64,000 nt of DNA from Moritella marina ATCC 15381 (GTDB lineage: Bacteria; Pseudomonadota; Gammaproteobacteria; Enterobacterales; Moritellaceae). The position numbers were made by a program, and so were the translations under genes. The DNA lies in assembly GCF_008931805.1 (NCBI RefSeq), contig NZ_CP044399.1, positions 4,327,370 through 4,391,369 on the forward strand. The letters run 5' to 3'. The notes beneath the pieces are model-generated. The model was not told where the DNA came from and did not search any database. It saw only the letters and a list, made by a program, of their open reading frames with translations. Below are positions 52,650-61,624 of this stretch, in pieces. Each line of letters opens with the position of its first letter. Position 1 is the stretch's first letter.

Positions 52650-54281
52650 ATGAATCATAAGTTAGCCTTTTCTTGGCATTCTAGTAGTTGGTTTATTGCG
52701 ATCATGTTAGCGCTACCTATTGCAGCTTTGTTTTATCAAGCTATAGGCCCCAGTGCAGATGTTTTTCAACATCTTCTTGATACCGTGCTCCTCGATTATG
52801 TACAAAATACCCTTATTCTTGTTTTTCTCGTTTGTTTAATTAGCTGTATTATCGCGTTACCAGCTGCTTGGCTTATCGCTATGTGTGATTTCCCCGGGCG
52901 CAAAAGCTTACAGTGGGCATTGATGTTACCGATGGCAATGCCTGCGTATATCGTCGCTTATATTTATACGGATATGTTTGATTATGCAGGTCCGGTGCAA
53001 ATTGCTTTACGGGGTGTATTTGGTTGGGAACATGCCAATGATTATTGGTTCTTTGATATCCGTACTATTCCCGGCGCCGCAACGGTTTTAGCCTTGGTGT
53101 TATACCCTTATTTGTATTTGTTAGCCCGCACCTCATTCCTCGAGCAATCAACCAGTCTTATTCAAGCCAGCCGTATGTTGGGTAGTTCACCACTGTCGAG
53201 CTGTTTACGCGTATCGCTGCCGCTTGCTCGCCCTGCTATTGCTGTGGGTTTATCGTTAGTGGCGATGGAAACCGTGGCTGATTTTGCCACGGTCAATTAC
53301 TTTGCTGTCAATACCTTAACCACCGCTGTCTACGATACTTGGATTGGCTATGGTAGTTTAACTGCCGCGGCGCAATTATCGGTGATGACTCTATCTGTTG
53401 TTTTATTGTTTGTCGGTTTAGAGCGTTTCGCCCGTCGTAAACAGCAAGTATTTCAAAAGAGCATGCTGCATGAACAAGAAGTGCGTTATCAGTTAACTGG
53501 CGCGGCAAAAGTATTTGCAATGATGTGGTGTTGGTTATTGGTGTTCGCTGGTTTCTTACTGCCGTTTGCAGTATTAGTGAATTATGCTTGGCATTATTTT
53601 GCCGAATCTTGGACTGAAGAATTTTTTCAATACAGTGCTAATAGCTTGATCTTGGCCGTTATTGTGGCGAGTTTAGCGGTTTTCTGCGCTGTATTACTGG
53701 GTTTATACCGCCGTTTAGTGGGTACTAAATACGCGACAATTCCTGCTCGTATTAGTACCATGGGTTATGCATTACCTGGCACTGTATTGGCGATTGGTAT
53801 TATTATTCCCTTGACCTCAGCTGACTTTCTACTCAATGACATCACTGAATTGTTATGGGATTGGACGCCTGGTTTAGTCTTTACCGGCACTACCTTTGCA
53901 CTTATTTTTGCGTATCTGATTCGTTTTTCGGCGATAGCCGTTGGTTCGATAGAAAGCAGTATTGACAAGATATCACCGTCGTTGGATATGGTGACGCGTA
54001 CACTGGGGCACAGCCCGAATAGTATGATCCGTAAAGTGCATATACCCCTGATCCGTAAAGGCATATTGGCTGGATTTTTATTGGTGTTTATTGAATCAAT
54101 GAAAGAGTTGCCAACGGCCTTGTTATTACGTCCGTTTAACTATGAAACATTGGCTACTTACGTATTCCAATTTGCGTCTGATGAAATGTTAGAGCAGGCG
54201 GCGTTAGCGGCGATTGTGATCGTGTTAGTTGGTTTGATCCCGCTTATTTTCTTAAACCGTTCTTTGGAGCAACAGCACTGA
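52650..54281 (+). CDS. fbpB: Ferric iron ABC transporter permease (FbpB type)
   Basis: A 543-residue inner membrane protein with two fused permease halves, each of about six helices. Each half has a BPD_transp_1 loop that contacts the ATPase: SRMLGSSPLSSCLRVSLPLARPAI in the first and TRTLGHSPNSMIRKVHIPLIRKG in the second. This two-in-one arrangement is standard for FbpB-type permeases. AGGAG is 14 bases before the ATG, which is rather far. The stop overlaps the fbpC start by one base (TGATG), so they are translationally coupled. Confidence 0.93.
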   Translation: MNHKLAFSWHSSSWFIAIMLALPIAALFYQAIGPSADVFQHLLDTVLLDYVQNTLILVFLVCLISCIIALPAAWLIAMCDFPGRKSLQWALMLPMAMPAYIVAYIYTDMFDYAGPVQIALRGVFGWEHANDYWFFDIRTIPGAATVLALVLYPYLYLLARTSFLEQSTSLIQASRMLGSSPLSSCLRVSLPLARPAIAVGLSLVAMETVADFATVNYFAVNTLTTAVYDTWIGYGSLTAAAQLSVMTLSVVLLFVGLERFARRKQQVFQKSMLHEQEVRYQLTGAAKVFAMMWCWLLVFAGFLLPFAVLVNYAWHYFAESWTEEFFQYSANSLILAVIVASLAVFCAVLLGLYRRLVGTKYATIPARISTMGYALPGTVLAIGIIIPLTSADFLLNDITELLWDWTPGLVFTGTTFALIFAYLIRFSAIAVGSIESSIDKISPSLDMVTRTLGHSPNSMIRKVHIPLIRKGILAGFLLVFIESMKELPTALLLRPFNYETLATYVFQFASDEMLEQAALAAIVIVLVGLIPLIFLNRSLEQQH

Positions 54282-55351
54282 TGACGACATCTTCTTCACT
54301 TGCTTTACGTATTTCAGATCTACATTGTAGTTATGCTGGCGTTGATATTTTAACGGGATTGGATCTCGAGTTAGGCAAAAATGAAATCTTGTGCCTGTTA
54401 GGGCCAAGCGGCTGTGGTAAAACCACGACATTGAAATTGATTGCTGGATTATTACCGCCAACGCAAGGCAGCATCGAAATTAATGGCGAGGTGGTTGATA
54501 ATGCCGAGCTAAACCTCGCGCCTGAAAAGCGTAAAGTCGGCATAATATTTCAGGATTATGCATTATTTCCACACTTGACCGTGACAGATAATGTCTTGTT
54601 TAGCCAATACAAACAAAGCAAGGTTAAGCAAAAAGAGACGTTAGACTACGTACTTAAATTAGTTAATTTGACCGAGTTCGCTGATCGCTACCCACATCAG
54701 TTATCGGGTGGTCAACAGCAACGTGTGGCGATTGCCCGTGCGTTAGCTAGTTCTCCAGAGTTGTTATTATTGGATGAACCTTTTTCTAATATTGATAGCC
54801 AAGTACGTCATCACTTGATTGAAGAAATGCGCGATTTGCTTAAGTCACATAACATGAGCGCGATCTTTGTTACTCATAGTAAAGAAGAGGCGTTTGCTTT
54901 TGCTGATCGTTTAGCTGTTTTCCATCAAGGTAAAATTGAGCAATTAGGTACGCCAAGCGAGTTATATAACCAACCAGCTACACGCTTTGTGGCTGATTTT
55001 TTAGGTAAAGTAAATTACTTAGATGCAGTGGTATTGGATGCGCATAGTGTGCAAACGGCATTGGGTGTGATCAGCAGTAAAAAAGCATTAACGGTAGCGG
55101 TCGGTGAGCAAAAATTGTTAGCAATACGCCCACAGCAATTACAGTTACAAGTTGTGAAGCAGGGTATCGCGACGATTAGCCAACAACAATTCTTAGGCAT
55201 GACGACGCATTGTACGATCTGTTTAACGGATACAGCGTTGGCTGACGGTTGTTTAGAATTATCGGTATCGATGCAGCAACCTATGCAGGTTGGCGATATG
55301 GTCAATGTTACGGTGGTCGAACATGATTTGGTGTTGTTTGAGCGTGAGTAG
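54281..55351 (+). CDS. fbpC: Ferric iron ABC transporter ATPase (FbpC type)
   Basis: A 356-residue ATP-binding subunit. Walker A LGPSGCGKTTT (near residue 38), Q-loop IFQDYALFPH, ABC signature [15 protein letters not shown], Walker B LLLLDEPFSNID and H-loop VTHSKEEA. The C-terminal third (from about residue 240) is a TOBE-type regulatory domain usual for FbpC and PotA relatives. The iron-specific role comes from the operon and the Fur box. It ends before a bidirectional hairpin shared with argR. Confidence 0.94.
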   Translation: MTTSSSLALRISDLHCSYAGVDILTGLDLELGKNEILCLLGPSGCGKTTTLKLIAGLLPPTQGSIEINGEVVDNAELNLAPEKRKVGIIFQDYALFPHLTVTDNVLFSQYKQSKVKQKETLDYVLKLVNLTEFADRYPHQLSGGQQQRVAIARALASSPELLLLDEPFSNIDSQVRHHLIEEMRDLLKSHNMSAIFVTHSKEEAFAFADRLAVFHQGKIEQLGTPSELYNQPATRFVADFLGKVNYLDAVVLDAHSVQTALGVISSKKALTVAVGEQKLLAIRPQQLQLQVVKQGIATISQQQFLGMTTHCTICLTDTALADGCLELSVSMQQPMQVGDMVNVTVVEHDLVLFERE

Positions 55352-55389
55352 CTGCTAAACATCTTTAACTGTTAATGATTTATAAAGAA

Positions 55390-55426
55390 ACATGTTTGGC
55401 GTGATAAACATCAGCGCCAAACATGT
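55390..55426. terminator. Hairpin between fbpC and argR
   Basis: ACATGTTTGGCG (55390-55401) pairs perfectly with CGCCAAACATGT (55415-55426). On the minus strand it is followed by a moderately T-rich stretch, so it most likely terminates argR and, less clearly, fbpC. Confidence 0.65.
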
Positions 55427-55456
55427 GATTCAGCTTCGCATGGTTTGTGCTAACTG

Positions 55457-55918
55457 CTAGATATATTCGAACAGCTCTTTTACTGCGCTATCTACTTCTG
55501 CAATAATACTGGTGCTTGTAGGGGTAATGAAAATAGTATCATCCCCTGCAATGGTACCTAAAATACCTTCAGTACGGCCTAATGAATCCAATAAACGTGC
55601 GATTAATTGCGCCGAACCTGGGCTGGTTTGGATCACAATCAAGCATTCATTATGGCTAATATCTAATACTAAGCTTTTTAACTGGCTGCTAATGGTTGGT
55701 ACGCCTAATTCTGCTGGCAGGCAGTACACCATTTCATCTTTCGCATTGCGCGTGCGCACAGCACCAAACTTGCTGAGCATGCGTGATACTTTAGATTGGT
55801 TTACACTATCAAACCCTTGGTCTTTAAGCGCATCAACAATTTCACTTTGTGATCCTAGGTGCTCTTCTTTCAGTAGACCTTTAAATGCTTTTACTAACTG
55901 ATCTTGTTTTTCACTCAT
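55457..55918 (-). CDS. argR: Arginine repressor ArgR
   Basis: A hexameric arginine-dependent repressor of arginine biosynthesis and transport genes. N-terminal winged helix ([19 protein letters not shown], then [20 protein letters not shown]) and C-terminal arginine-binding domain with [15 protein letters not shown] and [13 protein letters not shown]. The start is uncertain: the ATG at 55918 gives 153 residues ([12 protein letters not shown]) and the one at 55930 gives 157; E. coli ArgR has 156. Ribosome sites are weak for both. It is divergent from an arginine-type ABC importer, its likely target. Confidence 0.95.
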   Translation of the reverse strand: MSEKQDQLVKAFKGLLKEEHLGSQSEIVDALKDQGFDSVNQSKVSRMLSKFGAVRTRNAKDEMVYCLPAELGVPTISSQLKSLVLDISHNECLIVIQTSPGSAQLIARLLDSLGRTEGILGTIAGDDTIFITPTSTSIIAEVDSAVKELFEYI

Positions 55919-56075
55919 ATTTTTTACCATGTCAGTTGATTCATCTATAATTCAAGCTGCTAATACGCAATTCAATGTGATTTTATAATAAAAACCAAGC
56001 TAACTTTATAGCTGTTTTATAAAATAGGTGACTAAATCACTCATGTGAATAGCAAATGAACTTGAGTCACGATGA

Positions 56076-56093
56076 ACTGAATAATTATGCATA
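56076..56093. promoter_or_regulatory. Candidate ARG box in the argR-artP gap
   Basis: ACTGAATAATTATGCATA differs from the ARG box wnTGAAT-wwww-ATTCAnw at one core base. It lies 158 bases from the argR start and 149 from the artP start. A weaker ArgR-like element, AGTGAATATATATGTTGA (from 56165), overlaps the artP promoter region. Confidence 0.6.
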
Positions 56094-56131
56094 TGATACC
56101 AGTAGGGTATATTTTATCTAGCTTATTTGGC

Positions 56132-56163
56132 TAATTCGGTGTTTTTGCATAAAAACCGAATTA
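56132..56163. repeat. Inverted repeat TAATTCGGT / ACCGAATTA
   Basis: TAATTCGGT (56132-56140) and ACCGAATTA (56155-56163) form a perfect 9-bp dyad with a 14-base AT-rich centre. A third copy of the half-site, ATTCGGT, lies at 56194-56200. Not an ARG box; possibly a site for another regulator. The argR-artP gap of 323 bases otherwise holds AT-rich sequence and no gene. Confidence 0.6.
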
Positions 56164-56178
56164 AAGTGAATATATATG

Positions 56179-56209
56179 TTGATTTTGAAGTTTATTCGGT
56201 TATTATAAT
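56179..56209 (+). promoter_or_regulatory. Probable artP promoter
   Basis: A consensus -10 TATAAT (56204-56209) with a poor -35 (TTGATT, 56179-56184, 19-base spacing). Transcription would start near 56216, giving a leader of about 26 bases to the ATG at 56242. Confidence 0.5.
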
Positions 56210-56241
56210 CGCATCTAGTGCAATTATATTCAGTTATCATT

Positions 56242-56982
56242 ATGAGCATCGAACTAAAAAACATCTGTAAATCTTGGGGTCAACTTGATGTGTTACAAAA
56301 CATTGACCTTAAATGTGCCAAAGGCGAGACCTTAGTACTGCTTGGTCCAAGTGGTGCAGGTAAGAGTTCGTTACTACGTGTCCTTAATTTATTGGATACG
56401 CCAGATAATGGTGAAATAACGATTGCAGGTGAAACATTTGATTTTTCTGCTAAGTTAAGTGATAAAAAACTGACTAAGCGTAGCCAGATGCTAAGACAGA
56501 AAGTGGGTATGGTTTTTCAACAATATAACCTATGGCCACATATGTCTGTGATGGATAACTTAATTGAAGCACCAGTTAAAATTTTAAAGCAAACAAAACA
56601 ACACGCTCGTGAAGAGGCCATGAAGATCCTTGAGCAATTACAACTAGCGGATAAAGCCGATGTATTTCCATTAGCCTTATCTGGTGGTCAACAGCAACGC
56701 GTCGCGATTGCACGTGCTTTAATGATGAAACCAGAAGTATTGTTATTTGATGAGCCTACTGCGGCGTTAGATCCAGAGGTCACCAATCAAGTAGCGGCAA
56801 TCATTAAATCACTGGCAATTACCGGTATTACTCAAGTTGTTGTTACGCACGAAGTGGACTTCGCGCGTAAAGTCGCTAGTCAGGTCTGTTATCTTGAAGG
56901 CGGTGAAATTGTTGAATTTGGTGGTGCTGAGCACTTCCAGCAACCGCAAACACCACAATTTACAAACTACTTGAAGCATTAA
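56242..56982 (+). CDS. artP: Arginine ABC transporter ATPase ArtP
   Basis: A 246-residue ATPase of a polar amino acid importer. Walker [20 protein letters not shown]-loop [10 protein letters not shown], signature [17 protein letters not shown], Walker [15 protein letters not shown] and H-loop [10 protein letters not shown] agree closely with E. coli ArtP. The start [12 protein letters not shown] at 56242 aligns with ArtP's MSIQLNGI; the frame is open to a GTG at 56218, but that codon lies almost on the predicted transcription start. First in artP-SBP-artQ-artM. Confidence 0.93.
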   Translation: MSIELKNICKSWGQLDVLQNIDLKCAKGETLVLLGPSGAGKSSLLRVLNLLDTPDNGEITIAGETFDFSAKLSDKKLTKRSQMLRQKVGMVFQQYNLWPHMSVMDNLIEAPVKILKQTKQHAREEAMKILEQLQLADKADVFPLALSGGQQQRVAIARALMMKPEVLLFDEPTAALDPEVTNQVAAIIKSLAITGITQVVVTHEVDFARKVASQVCYLEGGEIVEFGGAEHFQQPQTPQFTNYLKH

Positions 56983-57054
56983 TTTATTAAAATTTAAATT
57001 GTTAGCTTATTTAAAACATGAGCTTATTTAAACATTAGGAACAGGTCGTACCAA

Positions 57055-57798
57055 ATGAAAAAACTACTAACAGCATTAATTCTAACGTCAGCAGCAGCGC
57101 AAGTAACTGCAGCAGAACAAATAAAATTCGTTACAGAAGCGACATATCCTCCGTTTGAAATGATGGATGAAAACAATGAATTTCAAGGGTTTGACATTGA
57201 TATCGCTCGCGCAGTTTGTATTGAATTAAAAGCAGAATGTAGTTTTGCTAACCAATCATTTGATAGCCTTATTCCCAGCCTGAAATTCCGTCGTTATGAT
57301 GCGGCTATTGCGGCTATGGACGTAACGCCAGCACGTCAAAAGCAAGTTGATTTTTCTGATATCTATTATGAAAACTCAGCGGTGCTTGTTGCTGAGAAAG
57401 GCAAATATAATGTTGTTGCTGATTTATCAGGTAAAGCAGTCGGTGTACAAAATGGTACATCTCACCAGGCTTACATGACTGACACATATGCGGATGAAAA
57501 AGTATTGTTACTTAACTTTCCATCATACCAAAAAGCATTTCTAGACCTTAAAAATGGTCGTATCAATGGTGTTTTCGCTGATTCTGCAGTAGCGCATGAT
57601 TGGCTGAGCAAGCATAGCGATGGTAACTACGAAACAGTTGGTAAAGCCGTGACTGATGCACAATACTTTGGTGCTGGTTTTGCTATTGCAGTACGTAAGG
57701 ATAACGCCGAGTTATTGACTAAACTGAACAGCGGTTTGAAAGCAATTAAAGCGAATGGCACTTACGATAAAATTTACGCAAAATACTTTGCTAAATAA
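57055..57798 (+). CDS. artJ: Arginine ABC transporter substrate-binding protein (ArtI/ArtJ)
   Basis: A 247-residue periplasmic amino-acid-binding protein. Signal peptide MKKLLTALILTSAAAQVTA, cleaved before AEQ. Class III solute-binding features: FVTEATYPPFEMMDENNEFQ, GFDIDIARAVC and the ligand-carboxylate region AAIAAMDVTPARQKQVDFSD. Only one binding protein is present, so the choice between ArtI and ArtJ is arbitrary. A terminator-like hairpin between it and artQ probably gives more binding protein than permease. Confidence 0.9.
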   Translation: MKKLLTALILTSAAAQVTAAEQIKFVTEATYPPFEMMDENNEFQGFDIDIARAVCIELKAECSFANQSFDSLIPSLKFRRYDAAIAAMDVTPARQKQVDFSDIYYENSAVLVAEKGKYNVVADLSGKAVGVQNGTSHQAYMTDTYADEKVLLLNFPSYQKAFLDLKNGRINGVFADSAVAHDWLSKHSDGNYETVGKAVTDAQYFGAGFAIAVRKDNAELLTKLNSGLKAIKANGTYDKIYAKYFAK

Positions 57799-57887
57799 GA
57801 GATAACAGTGTTTAATCTCGGCCTGAGTTACGGTGTAATATCAGGGCATAATAGCCAAGTTATTGTGGTAACGAGATAATTCATTTT

Positions 57888-57917
57888 AAAGTGCCTTTTA
57901 GGGGCACTTTTTGTTTT
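57888..57917 (+). terminator. Partial terminator between artJ and artQ
   Basis: AAAGTGCC (57888-57895) pairs with GGCACTTT (57903-57910), followed by TTTGTTTTT. Its place inside the operon suggests attenuation rather than a full stop. Confidence 0.7.
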
Positions 57918-57933
57918 TACGTCCGGAGTTTTT

Positions 57934-58608
57934 ATGGATCTTTTGCAGCTTCAATTATTATTGGATGCAACAAAAATCACCCTTGGCCTTGCACTGACAT
58001 CCCTGTTGGTTGGCTTGGTTCTCGCTATTTTATTCTGTGTTGCAGAAATGCAAAAGAACCCCCTTATTGCGAAACCTGTTAGCTTGTTTGTCACTATTTT
58101 ACGTGGTTTACCTGAGATCTTGATTGTCTTCTTTGTGTTCTTCGGTGGCACGCATATACTGTTTTTATTAACCGATGAATTTTATGACATTAGTCCGTTT
58201 TGGAGTGGTGTAGTTGCTTTATCGCTTATCTTTGCTTCTTATGCATCGCAAACGTTACGCGCCGCTATTCAATCCGTTCCAAAAGGTCAACAGCAAGGCG
58301 CGCAAGCACTTGGTATGGGGCCGGTTCGTTGTTTCTTACGCATTACCTTGCCACAAGCATGGCGTTTAGCGTTGCCGGGTTTAGGAAATCAGTGGATGGT
58401 TTTATTAAAAGATACGGCGTTAGTGTCATTAATCGGTGTGACTGATTTGATGAAACAGGCGGATTTATTATCAGGTAGTACCTATAAACCTTTTACCTTT
58501 TTGGTTGCGGCTGCAACGATTTACCTGATTATTACCTTGATTAGCCAATGGCTGTTAAAGCACCTTGATAATTACATTAACCGTTTTGATGCCGGAGTCG
58601 CAAAATGA
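57934..58608 (+). CDS. artQ: Arginine ABC transporter permease ArtQ
   Basis: A 224-residue inner membrane permease with about five helices. The HisM-type inner membrane loop is QGAQALGMGPVRCFLRITLPQAWRLALPG near residue 130, which docks to ArtP. RGLPEILIVFFVFFGG and NQWMVLLKDTALVSLIGV are typical of polar amino acid permeases. It overlaps artM by four bases (ATGA), so the two are translated together and should form the heterodimeric pore. Confidence 0.93.
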   Translation: MDLLQLQLLLDATKITLGLALTSLLVGLVLAILFCVAEMQKNPLIAKPVSLFVTILRGLPEILIVFFVFFGGTHILFLLTDEFYDISPFWSGVVALSLIFASYASQTLRAAIQSVPKGQQQGAQALGMGPVRCFLRITLPQAWRLALPGLGNQWMVLLKDTALVSLIGVTDLMKQADLLSGSTYKPFTFLVAAATIYLIITLISQWLLKHLDNYINRFDAGVAK

Positions 58609-59270
58609 CATTAGATCACTTCTGGCTATTATTTAACGGTCTAAGCACCACCCTTGAAATTACCTTCTTTAGTCTATTTTTTGGCTCTATCATTGCGGTC
58701 GGTTTAACGCTGGCGATGGTGAATAAGATCCCTGGGCTTAATTTGCTAGCGCGCGGTATTATCTTAATTTTTACTGGCACGCCATTACTCATCCAAATAT
58801 TCTTGGTTTACAGTGGACCATCGCAGTTTGAAGTGATTAAAAATAGCTTCTTATGGGATTATTTAAGCCAAGCACAAATTTGTGCCATTATCGCGTTAGC
58901 ATTTAATACTGCCGCTTATTCATCACTGTTATTTAAAGGCGCGATTGAATCTGTGCCGCGTGGTGAATGGGATGCGTGTAAAGCATTAGGGATGACTCGC
59001 GGACAAACGTTAGCGGTTATCGTGCCACATGCGTTACGTCGTGTATTACCGTCTTATTCTAATGAAGTTATTTTGGTGTTGAAAGGTACTTCATTGGCCA
59101 GCTCTATCACGATTATGGATGTGATGGGCTATGCCAATCAAATTAATGGTCAAACTTATGATGCATTAATGGCATTTTCAGCCGCGGGTATTATCTACTT
59201 AGGTATGAATGGTATCTTGGTGTTAATCTTTAAACAGTTAGAGAAAAAAGCCCTCGCGTTCCAGTCTTAA
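58605..59270 (+). CDS. artM: Arginine ABC transporter permease ArtM
   Basis: A 221-residue second permease of the importer. The coupling loop is WDACKALGMTRGQTLAVIVPHALRRVLPS near residue 125; FTGTPLLIQIFLVYSGPSQF, EVILVLKGTSLASSITIMDV and the C-terminal hydrophobic helix are typical of ArtM. It overlaps artQ by four bases. It is the last gene of the operon; no strong terminator is seen in the 275 bases before mdh. Confidence 0.93.
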   Translation: MTLDHFWLLFNGLSTTLEITFFSLFFGSIIAVGLTLAMVNKIPGLNLLARGIILIFTGTPLLIQIFLVYSGPSQFEVIKNSFLWDYLSQAQICAIIALAFNTAAYSSLLFKGAIESVPRGEWDACKALGMTRGQTLAVIVPHALRRVLPSYSNEVILVLKGTSLASSITIMDVMGYANQINGQTYDALMAFSAAGIIYLGMNGILVLIFKQLEKKALAFQS

Positions 59271-59499
59271 TTGCTTTGTTGTTGACTCATTTATTTGCTG
59301 ATTACAAGTTAGTATCGCAGTAGGTGAGTCAACATAGCCTAGTTACTACACGTTATTTCACCTGAAAGCTTATTCCTGCCAGATAGAAAGCTAACGCTTT
59401 AAAACGTCTATGTAATTCACTTATTTACCCTCGATACTCGTGTTGTTAATTGTTTTTTCGTCAATGTTGCAGTAAGGTAGCTGTGATTAAAGGAATTTG

Positions 59500-59514
59500 T
59501 GAATATTGTATTCA
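59500..59514. promoter_or_regulatory. Palindrome upstream of mdh
   Basis: TGAATA-TTG-TATTCA, a perfect 6-3-6 dyad, 32 bases before the mdh ATG. The halves resemble ARG half-boxes, but the spacing (TGAAT-N5-ATTCA) is one base longer than the ARG consensus. The meaning is unclear. Confidence 0.45.
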
Positions 59515-59545
59515 ACAATAAACAATTAAGATAATGGAGACGTCT

Positions 59546-60484
59546 ATGAAAGTCGCTGTATTAGGTGCTGCTGGTGGTATCGGTCAAGCTTTAGCCTTAC
59601 TTTTGAAAACTCAACTACCTGCGGGTTCTGATCTGTCGCTATATGATATCGCGCCAGTTACACCGGGTGTTGCTGTTGATTTAAGCCACATCCCTACAGA
59701 CGTTACTATTGCTGGTTTTGCTGGTATGGATCCAACGGATGCACTTGTTGGTGCTGACGTGGTACTTATCTCTGCGGGTGTTGCTCGTAAACCAGGTATG
59801 GACCGTTCAGATCTATTCAATATCAATGCTGGGATCATCAAAAATCTAGCGGGTAAATGTGCTGAAGTATGCCCAAATGCATGTATCGGTATTATTACTA
59901 ACCCAGTAAATACAACTGTGCCAATCGCTGCAGAAGTACTTAAGCAAGCCGGTGTTTACGACAAACGTAAACTATTCGGTATTACAACGCTGGATGTTAT
60001 CCGTTCTGAAACTTTCGTGAGCGAGCTTAAAGGCATTTCACTTGCTGACGTTGAAGTTCCAGTTATTGGTGGTCATTCAGGCGTAACAATTCTGCCGCTA
60101 CTTTCTCAAGTTAAAGGCGTTGAATTTACAGCTGAAGAAATCGCAACACTTACACCACGCATTCAAAACGCGGGTACTGAAGTTGTTGAAGCGAAAGCCG
60201 GTGGCGGTTCTGCGACACTTTCTATGGGTCAAGCAGCTGCTCGTTTCGGTCTATCTCTTGTTCGCGCATTACAAGGTGAAGAAGGTATCGTTGAATGTAC
60301 TTATGTTGACGGTGGCTCTGAGCACGCAACATTCTTCGCACAACCGGTATTATTAGGTAAAAACGGCGTTGAAGAAGTACTCGCATATGGCGAGCTAAGC
60401 GAGTTTGAAACCAACGCACGCGATGCGATGTTAGAAGAACTAAAAGCGAACATCACGTTAGGTGAAGAATTCGTTGCTGGTTAA
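59546..60484 (+). CDS. mdh: Malate dehydrogenase
   Basis: A 312-residue NAD-dependent TCA-cycle enzyme. Rossmann loop [16 protein letters not shown]; substrate arginines in [14 protein letters not shown]; catalytic His in [16 protein letters not shown]. The ATG at 59546 ([11 protein letters not shown]) gives exactly E. coli's 312 residues and follows GGAGA; the in-frame ATG at 59534 overlaps that ribosome site. Codon use is of a strongly expressed gene. I recall marine psychrophile (Moritella) Mdh as very similar, which I cannot check here. argR is usually its direct neighbour; the art operon intervenes. Confidence 0.97.
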   Translation: MKVAVLGAAGGIGQALALLLKTQLPAGSDLSLYDIAPVTPGVAVDLSHIPTDVTIAGFAGMDPTDALVGADVVLISAGVARKPGMDRSDLFNINAGIIKNLAGKCAEVCPNACIGIITNPVNTTVPIAAEVLKQAGVYDKRKLFGITTLDVIRSETFVSELKGISLADVEVPVIGGHSGVTILPLLSQVKGVEFTAEEIATLTPRIQNAGTEVVEAKAGGGSATLSMGQAAARFGLSLVRALQGEEGIVECTYVDGGSEHATFFAQPVLLGKNGVEEVLAYGELSEFETNARDAMLEELKANITLGEEFVAG

Positions 60485-60525
60485 TCATTATTATTAACCG
60501 CTTAGGTTGATGGTGATTAAAATAG

Positions 60526-60556
60526 AAACCCAAGTTATCGTAACTTGGGTTTTTTT
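60526..60556 (+). terminator. Terminator of mdh
   Basis: AAACCCAAGTTA (60526-60537) / TAACTTGGGTTT (60541-60552) with a TCG loop and a T-run. Confidence 0.93.
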
Positions 60557-60659
60557 ATTTAAGAAAATGCTATTTTGGTCGATATATTTATTAGTACAGT
60601 AATTACGATCGCCATACATCAGCTATGCTCACCTTATACAGCGCTTTAGGTTAATTGAT

Positions 60660-61442
60660 ATGCTTACAACACAGATAACGACATTGACAACAATTTATCG
60701 CCACGTAAAAGCGGTATTATGCGTGGTGATCGCGAGTGCATCGATGTCTGGTATTAATGTGATGGCGGCGGAATTAAGCCCATTGTTAGCAACACCTGTC
60801 GGAGAAAAAGAGCAACGTATTACTGACAGTGGAAAGTTGGCTGTGGCCGCAGAAGAGGCTGGTAAAACCAAATACAGTGATTTCCCCAGTGCGGTTGAGT
60901 TATATAGTGATGATGAACTCAATCAATTGATTGGCAAAAATACCCATCTCAAAAGGGTGCGAGCAGATCAATGTCAGTTAGTTGCAGATATTAAAGTACG
61001 TGCTGAATTAGTGAAATTACCTAGCTATCAATTTTTATGGGGTGACATGCTTGCTTGGGGGGTGTGCGTGGATAAAAATGCTGAGCTAGGTATTTATTTT
61101 ATGCGCGCGGCCGCACGGCAAGGTCAGCCTCGGGCGTTAGAGCAACTGGGCCGTTATTATGTGCAGGGCAAATTTGTGCAACAAGATATTGAGCGTGCTT
61201 TACCTTTGTTTGAGCAATCCGCAAAACTTGGTTTTTTACCCGCTAAAATCCAATGGGCAGAGTTATTAGTGCGAGGTTATGGCAGTCCTTATGATTACCA
61301 AACGGCTTACAGTTACCTCTATAGCACCGTCACAGATGATGTAAATACACACCAAAAATTAGCGCTTTTATTAGCGCGACTAGAACATTTAATGCCTGAA
61401 CACGTGGTGATTGCAGCGAAAAATGCGGTAAAATACCAATAG
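60660..61442 (+). CDS. motX: Sodium-type flagellar motor protein MotX
   Basis: A 260-residue periplasmic protein of the polar flagellar T-ring that holds PomA/PomB stators in Vibrio and Shewanella. It has a long signal peptide (hydrophobic core AVLCVVIASASMSGINVMA, residues about 18-37). Then come VELYSDDELNQLI, RADQCQLVADIKVRA and GDMLAWGVCVDKNAELG, which match Vibrio MotX, and Sel1-type repeats (GQPRALEQLGRYYVQGKF). The two cysteines Q-C-Q and V-C-V are kept. It implies a sodium-driven polar flagellum. It sits between mdh and rnr. Confidence 0.9.
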   Translation: MLTTQITTLTTIYRHVKAVLCVVIASASMSGINVMAAELSPLLATPVGEKEQRITDSGKLAVAAEEAGKTKYSDFPSAVELYSDDELNQLIGKNTHLKRVRADQCQLVADIKVRAELVKLPSYQFLWGDMLAWGVCVDKNAELGIYFMRAAARQGQPRALEQLGRYYVQGKFVQQDIERALPLFEQSAKLGFLPAKIQWAELLVRGYGSPYDYQTAYSYLYSTVTDDVNTHQKLALLLARLEHLMPEHVVIAAKNAVKYQ

Positions 61443-61624
61443 ACAGCGCTCACTAAAATGCCATCAGAACTAACGAAATAGTCAATTGGAGTTAGTTTTG
61501 ATTCGATTATTTCTCTATTTAACAGAATCCTTCCCGTATACCGACTTAGTTATGGTACAAAACTGTATCCCAACGTAGTTTGGGTATATAATCCGAACGA
61601 TATTCCTACCAATTTGGACCTTCT

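Noticed and set aside
59500..59514. Dyad before mdh as an ARG box
   Set aside because: TGAAT-N5-ATTCA has one base too many between the half-sites compared with the 4-base ARG spacing; kept only as an unexplained palindrome.
60120..60356. A 78-codon frame inside mdh
   Set aside because: It is a shifted-frame shadow of the strongly coding mdh gene.
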